Shown here: positions 58,131 through 64,000 of the stretch, piece by piece
Numbering within the stretch: the stretch's first letter is position 1
How the letters are laid out: each line of letters begins with the position of its first letter
Assembly: GCF_001649575.2 (NCBI RefSeq)
Contig: NC_051430.1
Span: forward strand, 35,323,365 to 35,387,364
Source: Kryptolebias marmoratus
Lineage: Eukaryota > Chordata > Actinopteri > Cyprinodontiformes > Rivulidae
Length of the DNA stretch: 64,000 nt
Reading direction: 5' to 3'
Position numbers and translations under genes: made by a program
Notes under the pieces: generated by a model
Database searches by the model: none
What the model saw: only the letters and a program-made list of their open reading frames with translations
Told to the model about the DNA's origin: nothing

Positions 58131-58794
58131 GCTGCTGAGACTGAGCTAACAGCTCACACAAGATCTTTGTTCACATTTTTACCATTATCTATGCTAATTA
58201 CACATTAAACTATTTGTGATAATATTGTGGACCATGTCGTTTGAAACTCTGGCATAAACGGTAGTGGGTGAAATTTATTCCTTCAAGGAATATATCTTTA
58301 ATTGAAGAAGACATTCATATTAAATAAAATCCAGTAACAGATTGTTCTCCATGTAATGTTCACCTACATATTATTCAACACCTAAGTGGGTTAATGGAGA
58401 CCATGGCAGGGGAGTGTGCAATAAAGCAGGTGACTGAACCCTCCTCTGGGGGGATTTTCCATAATGGCCTTGGGAGGTTGGATGGTCACTTTAGTTTATT
58501 GCTGCACAAGGGAATCAGTCAAGAATGGGGCGGTTACAGTAGCTGCTCGGGGATGTACAGAACTTCACTCGAGCAGCTTCCAGTTTAGCCCTTCATTACC
58601 AGTAAGTGACTCACTTCCTTGTTCTTGTGGTGGTGGGACGGTGCATTCGGTCCGAAAAACGTGTTTGAGTTCCACTGATGTCAAAATGTGGCGAGAGTGA
58701 AAGATGTAGATGCAGGAAAAGTAAAGTCAAACAGGAAATGGTGTGCGCTTCAGGAGACAGATGAGAGCAGAGTGTAAGTTAACAAATACATGGG

Positions 58795-58805
58795 GGGGGG
58801 GGGGN
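58795..58805. repeat. Poly-G run ending in one N
   Basis: Ten or more G followed by a single ambiguous base; length uncertain. Confidence 0.9.
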
Positions 58806-58937
58806 TAAACGGGGAAATTACAGAAGGGTCCGAGTGTTGAAAAGGAGAAAGGGGAGAAAGGAAAGAGAGAAGTGAGCTCTCATCAGAGGGAGGACGAAGG
58901 AGGCTCAGTGTCTTCTCTCTGCCTTGTCTCCTCCCTT

Positions 58938-58940
<3 letters not shown>

Positions 58941-58981
<41 letters not shown>
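58941..58981. repeat. (TG)n microsatellite
   Basis: About 20 uninterrupted TG units. Confidence 0.98.
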
Positions 58982-58984
<3 letters not shown>

Positions 58985-59582
58985 CTCAGTGGCATGTCAC
59001 ACCACTGTTGGTCTGACCAAGAAACGGTAGCAGCGACAGCCTCTCCTCCCTCGGGTGACCGTCACACGGTTTGCATTTTGGACTGTTTTTATTTTAAAGC
59101 GCCGAAGCAGGAAGCAGGAACAGGAGTCGGCGGATTAGACTGAGACCAAGTTGTGCGTTTCACGTTTGATGCATGCTGCTGAATAACTTTTAGCTTCACG
59201 CAGTTCGTGGTAAGGGTTCCCACTTGAATGCTGAAGTGTTTGCTCAGTACTGCTAACACAGCTTGTGTTATCTGTTGTTTCATATGAATCCCCTGTGTTG
59301 GTGTGAATAAGGAGGCTGCTGCAGGCTGATGGTCTGAACACGGCTCTAATTAAGCTTAATGACAGGGGGATAGAGGTGGGCGGGGGTCTGTCTCCGTTTG
59401 CTTGCAAGCAGCTCAAGGCAAGGTTACAAATCCAACATAGAAACATAACAGTTCTTTTATCCAACAGATCATTAATGCAATGAAAAGCTTTTATTTTCTG
59501 TCAGGAAATCACACCAACCGCCAACAAGAAGCCACATAAACATCCGACCACATGCCCGGCCAAGGCAAAGCTGGGCGATAAT

Positions 59583-60190
59583 GGTTCTGTCTGCGTCTGC
59601 CTATTAGCGAAATATCTCATGAACCACTGGAAGAATTTCAACCAAACTAATGACTCTGATCCTCAACACGCGTTCGGAGGGCTGACAGGCTGCACGAGGT
59701 CTTTGTTTGACTATTTAGAGTCAACTTTGTTTGTCTGTTAGCAAAATATCTCATGAACCACAAGGCCGAATTTAATGAAACTTTCAGGAAATAATCATTG
59801 GATGTGCTTCTACAACTGATCAACATTTGGAGTCAGCCCAATTTAAGATGTCTCGCTTGTAATAGTCTAAACAGAACATACTCCAAGTTCTACTTATTGT
59901 GCTTACAACATCAGCATTAACTGCTGGAGTCAGCCTGTTTGTCTGTTAGCAAAATATCTTCTGAACGGCTGGACAGGTTTTAATGAAACTTTCACATCGG
60001 ATGTACTTCTACAACTGTTTACCGTTTGGAGTTAGGTCGACTCAATATGGCCGCCATGGCACTTAAATGGATATAACAGTCAGATTTACAGATATTGAGC
60101 TAGAATTTGATGTGGTAGTAACTGAGAGGCATCCACATCACATACTCTTATTGTGAAAGGTTTGACCAAAACGGCTACAGCTCCGTCATT
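59583..60190 (+). repeat. Dispersed YY1-motif repeat family, long copy
   Basis: Three TTAGC(G/A)AAATATCT words (59606, 59739, 59946) show a nested or tandem structure. Also present are AATATGGCCGCCATGGC near 60045 and GATATTGAGCTAGAATTTGA, GTGGTAGTAACTGAGAGGCA near 60095-60135. Confidence 0.75.
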
Positions 60191-60762
60191 TCTCATCTTT
60201 TAAAACTCTGACATAAAAGGTAGCAGGTGATCTGCATTCCTTAAACGGATGGCCTTTCATTAAATAAAGGCCTTAATTACATTAAAAGGATTCAGTTATG
60301 TAATCTTAGATTCCAGGAATTCTTGTTTCTTTTTGCTCTGCAGGAGTTTGGCCTGCATCCAGAGGGTCCAGCTGATCCGACTGACAGCAGAGTCGGTCAT
60401 TCTGAGCAGCTGCTTGGCAATATTTATAAAAAGAAAACAAAGATGGAAAATGTTTTTATTAAGCTTTGAAGTAGTGTCACACAGTGATTCCACACCTATA
60501 ATCATTTTTTTGATATTATTAATACCGATACTTGAAACTAAGTCTCTTGCATGTTTATTTCTAAGCTGGAGACAATAAATGTTTATTTTCTGATGCAGTT
60601 TAAGACTAAATTAAAGGTTTTTAATTAGTGAAGTGCATCAGTTCATTCTGCAGCTGTTCATATATTCATTATAAAATCACAGGTTGTTGGATGCGTCCAA
60701 CATACAGGACAAAAAATAACTAAATATCTCAGCTGTGATGAAGTCACTTCCTTCAAACTGTT

Positions 60763-60864
60763 CCGTCCATCCATCCATCCATCCATCCATCCATCCATCC
60801 ATCCATCCATCCATCCGTCCGTCTGTCCGTCCATCCGTCCGTCCGTCCGTCCGTCCGTCCGTCC
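60763..60864. repeat. (CCAT/CCGT)n tetranucleotide array
   Basis: About 25 four-base units: CCAT units first, then mixed, then CCGT units. The two variants are largely segregated. Confidence 0.97.
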
Positions 60865-62669
60865 CCCTCTCCAACAATCATTGAGTGAGAGGTCGTCACC
60901 TCAGAGTCATTCAGTGTCCAGGAAATATTTCCAGCAGAGCACAAACAAAGAGTGTCAGAGAATAAAGATGTTGCACTCAGGTAGGCCAAATACAGATGTT
61001 CAGGTAAATTCCCTCACTCACTCATGTACAGACAGATAAATTTGTTTGTACCCTTTCACAATTATAATTATAAAAAACAAAGAAATCTGTAAAACACCAA
61101 GAGATGCAGAATGGGTTCAATCATGTATTTATCATCTTGAATACTCAGGGTAATATTAGATCAGTTTCTTTGGATTTTACCCTGTTCTTTAAATATGGAG
61201 GAGGAGCAGGGCACTGTTGTTTTTATCCCTTCTCTCCTTGCTGCTAAAAAGGAACTGGGTCGTAAATTTGCTGCCAGTGATATCTAAACATTATGTAACA
61301 TGTCAGAGCGTTTTATCCTGCGTAAGCACTCTGTAGCTGCTCAGTGGCTGGCAGTTTTCGTCAGTTTCTTGTGGGGGGGTTGCAGCTTTGGAGGAAGTGA
61401 GGTGTGGTTTGGAAGAAGTCTGACTCGAATTGAGATAATTAATCTGCCTCATCTATAGACGTTCACGTTGAACTGTTCATTACCTGCATTTTAGGTCTAA
61501 AACTTTAGGCTTTTATACTATAACAAGATAAATTTACCAAATTTCAGCAAAGTAAATGTTTTCAATGATGCGTGATGTTAAAGAAGTAAGAAGAAAGATC
61601 AAAATGATATAAAATGTATTTAACGACTAATTATGGATTTTACATCATAATGAAAACCAGATTCAATATGGTGACAACGTGTTGTTCTCAGAGTATGTGT
61701 TGAGGTTGATGCCGTGACAAATTTTAGCTCAATATCTAAAATTTGCTGAGATCAAGCCATATCTGTGCAGCAGGAATGGCACAAGAAGAAGAGTTGAAAA
61801 GGAGGTCCATTTTTCATACACGTTCTCCGCCTTTCTTTGAAGCAGATACAGAATGAGCTGGAGCAGATTTTATCTGTGCAACATATATTAAACCGAAGTG
61901 TGGGGTTTAATCTGAAAGCAGAGGTACAGTTTCACTACACGTATGACAATAACGTTGGCCTATATTTACTTTTCCTTGAAGGATTAAATGCACGTCCAAC
62001 TCCCTGACAGTTACAGAAAACAGCATGACACAGGTTTCCATAATCCTGGATCTGCTGTTTTGTTCACATTTCAGGGGTATGAATGAATATCTGCTGGAGG
62101 AACAACTACCACAGGCTGCCTTTATGGAAAAAAGAGATGTTTTTACACATCATTACTTAAACGAAAGAATTTCTAAGAATTAATAGTCTCATGAAAAGTT
62201 GGATTAACACATTCTAAAATTCTAAATGCTTATTTGGAGATGCTCCCCTAATAAAACAAAATATTCGGCACATCTCCAGAAATAAAAGTGTATTTGTTTT
62301 AGCTCAAAAATGATTGGTTTCTTCCAAACACCTTGGTCAAGTATTTGTTCCTTCTCATAGGAAATGAGGTAGAAATGCTTGATTTAGAAGCGGCAGCCAC
62401 ATAGAGAGAATTTTTAAGCTGTTCAGTTTTCTATAAGTGTTTTTTGTTAATCAGGCCAAACATTTTTAAATCCCTTTGATGCATAAAACTGAACTGATTC
62501 ATTTCAAGCCATTGGTCTGCTCAGCCGTGTCTTCACAATAAGATCGGAGCTGAAAAAAGATGAAATCAGCCCTCAAAAGTTCATGTGGGATTTTGTCCTC
62601 CGTTTAACCAGTTTAATTTGATTATTGCCCACTGCTGAAGGCAAAAGGGCCGTAATGTTTTTGCTTCTG

Positions 62670-62960
62670 TCTGGGTTTGTTTGTCTGTAGCAGAAACAAA
62701 ATGTCTCATCTGTCACTGGAGGCGTTTTAATAAAAGCTTCTAAACATAATCATTGGATTTACCTCTACAGCTGATTAACCCCGTTTGAGATGGCCGCCGC
62801 AACACAAAAATGGCTAAAATCAGTTAATTTCACAGATATTGAACTAAAATGTATTGTGTCATCTTTAACGTATGCATACTCCAATCGCTGGCAGATCTTG
62901 TGGTATTTTTAGAGATTGGGCATAACGTCATTAACCAGATTTAATCAAAACGGCCGTAAC
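62670..62960 (+). repeat. Dispersed YY1-motif repeat family, another copy
   Basis: Contains TTTGTTTGTCTGTAGCAGAA, ACATAATCATTGGATTTACC, GAGATGGCCGCCGCAACAC and CAGATATTGAACTAAAATG in family order. Confidence 0.7.
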
Positions 62961-64000
62961 TCATCATTATATAATCTTAGATCCTGTTTACACGTGATCC
63001 CAATCACTGTCTTGACGGGACCACAAAAAACCGCAGAAAAACATAAAAACTGCAGCCGTCCAAAGTGCGCCTGTGGGATTTCGTTTAAGTTACGTTTTCC
63101 CTTAAAACGATGGCGGGAGTTTTCAGAAACGTCCACATTGGTACCTGGATTCAGAACTTTGCTGTTGTCGCCCCAAACAAAGTCAGGCATGAAAGGCAGT
63201 GGGCGATAGGCATACCTTGAGTGAATGCTAGGCCGTTATTTAACTGCAGACAGATATAAAGACTCCTTCGGTTGTAGATTTACCCCCCAGCTGCCTCCCC
63301 TGCTTGACTGTTGATTTCAAGTGACAACAGCCCTTGAAATACCAATACTAGGTTTCCACCTGCAGCGCTCTTATTACACTGAACAATAATCCTCTTCCCC
63401 GGCTGCATGTCAGTCAATAACTTTCAGCAATACCACCCGGGGTTGTCCTGACCCTTTACTCTGTCTGCCTGTCAGCCTTTTCGCCACCTCCACTTATTAA
63501 TCTATTTATATCACCACCACCAAGAAACCAATCAGCCTGGGTTCATTCAGCAGGTGAATCAAGAAAACAACAGCTGTCGGGTCTCGTTGAACCAATCAGG
63601 AAATTTGGCTGAGTAAAAGCAGGTGGCCTGAACAGTGATCAGGAAGAACCATCTAAAAATGCTTTCAGCCTTCCAGGCACAGACGCCACAAATCAAGTCC
63701 CTCCTCCATGACTGTAGGTCCGTGTTTTGGGAGCCAGCAGAAGTGGCCATGTATAACATCACTTTGCTGCTGAAACTGAGCCAAGATTAAGACTTGCTAA
63801 TTGACCTCTGACCTCTGACCTCTGACGTTCAACTCCCATCTCTTTACTGCTGCATGCAACTCAGATTTCTTAATTAGTGTCTAAGGGTTCAAACTGAACA
63901 TGTTTTCAATTGTTGTTTTCCTTCTTTCAGTGGTAAAGTTGGTCCTTCTTACTGAGCTGCCTCTAATCGTTGCTTTATTTGTCTTTATTGGCCATCTCTT

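Noticed and set aside
58750..58995. Minus-strand frame with a long His-Thr run
   Set aside because: Translation of the TG microsatellite and an N-containing G-run.
60677..60989. Minus-strand frames with Asp-Gly-Arg-Thr and Met-Asp-Gly-Trp repeats
   Set aside because: Translations of the CCAT/CCGT tetranucleotide array, not a repeat protein.

Overview
The window is vertebrate nuclear DNA, almost certainly from a teleost fish. It has intron-rich genes with GT-AG splice sites, CpG-rich promoters, and many typical fish repeats: Tc1-like, hAT, tRNA-derived SINEs, an RTE-like LINE fragment and foldback MITEs. I cannot name the species. Most open reading frames of 60-110 codons are chance frames in introns or decayed transposons. 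There is no operon, CRISPR array or other prokaryotic system.

Three genes are supported, all familiar vertebrate genes. (1) The 3' half of csrp2 (plus strand, coding exons between 1510 and 4996) encodes the second LIM domain and the C-terminus; its first exons lie left of the window. (2) zdhhc17/HIP14 (minus strand, 30247 down to 8650) is complete. I could join all 17 coding exons with matching phases into a 622-residue protein with ankyrin repeats, six membrane segments and a DHHC cysteine-rich domain. (3) A plus-strand gene begins near 34.7 kb, with a non-coding first exon ending at 35043 and a second exon at 52404-52494 carrying the probable start codon. By gene order this is most likely osbpl8, whose remaining exons lie to the right. 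The order csrp2 > < zdhhc17 and osbpl8 > mirrors human 12q21.2 as I know it: csrp2 and zdhhc17 tail to tail, zdhhc17 and osbpl8 head to head.

Layout: 1-1250 holds decayed Tc1-like copies, one with an internal 44-bp tandem amplification; 1510-4996 csrp2; 5051-8649 the zdhhc17 3' UTR and intergenic space, with a 163-N assembly gap and a strong 65-nt hairpin; 8650-30247 zdhhc17, whose 7.1-kb first intron lies at 23065-30184; 30250-34650 the interval between the divergent promoters, with a LINE fragment, a hAT foldback element, a SINE and two CTCF-like motifs; 34650-64000 the large repeat-laden 5' introns of the putative osbpl8.

The strongest unusual feature is in zdhhc17. The intron between coding exons 10 and 11 has no usable GT-AG pair but carries a textbook U12-type AT-AC set: a 5' site reading ATATCCTTT, a branch site TTCCTTGAC and a 3' AC eleven bases past the branch adenosine. 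Other points are a hairpin in the zdhhc17 3' UTR, inverted motif arrays flanking a csrp2 exon, a short uORF before the osbpl8 start codon, a possible internal promoter near 46.9 kb, and repeat families that spread YY1-like and nuclear-receptor-like motifs. I found no convincing previously undescribed biological system.
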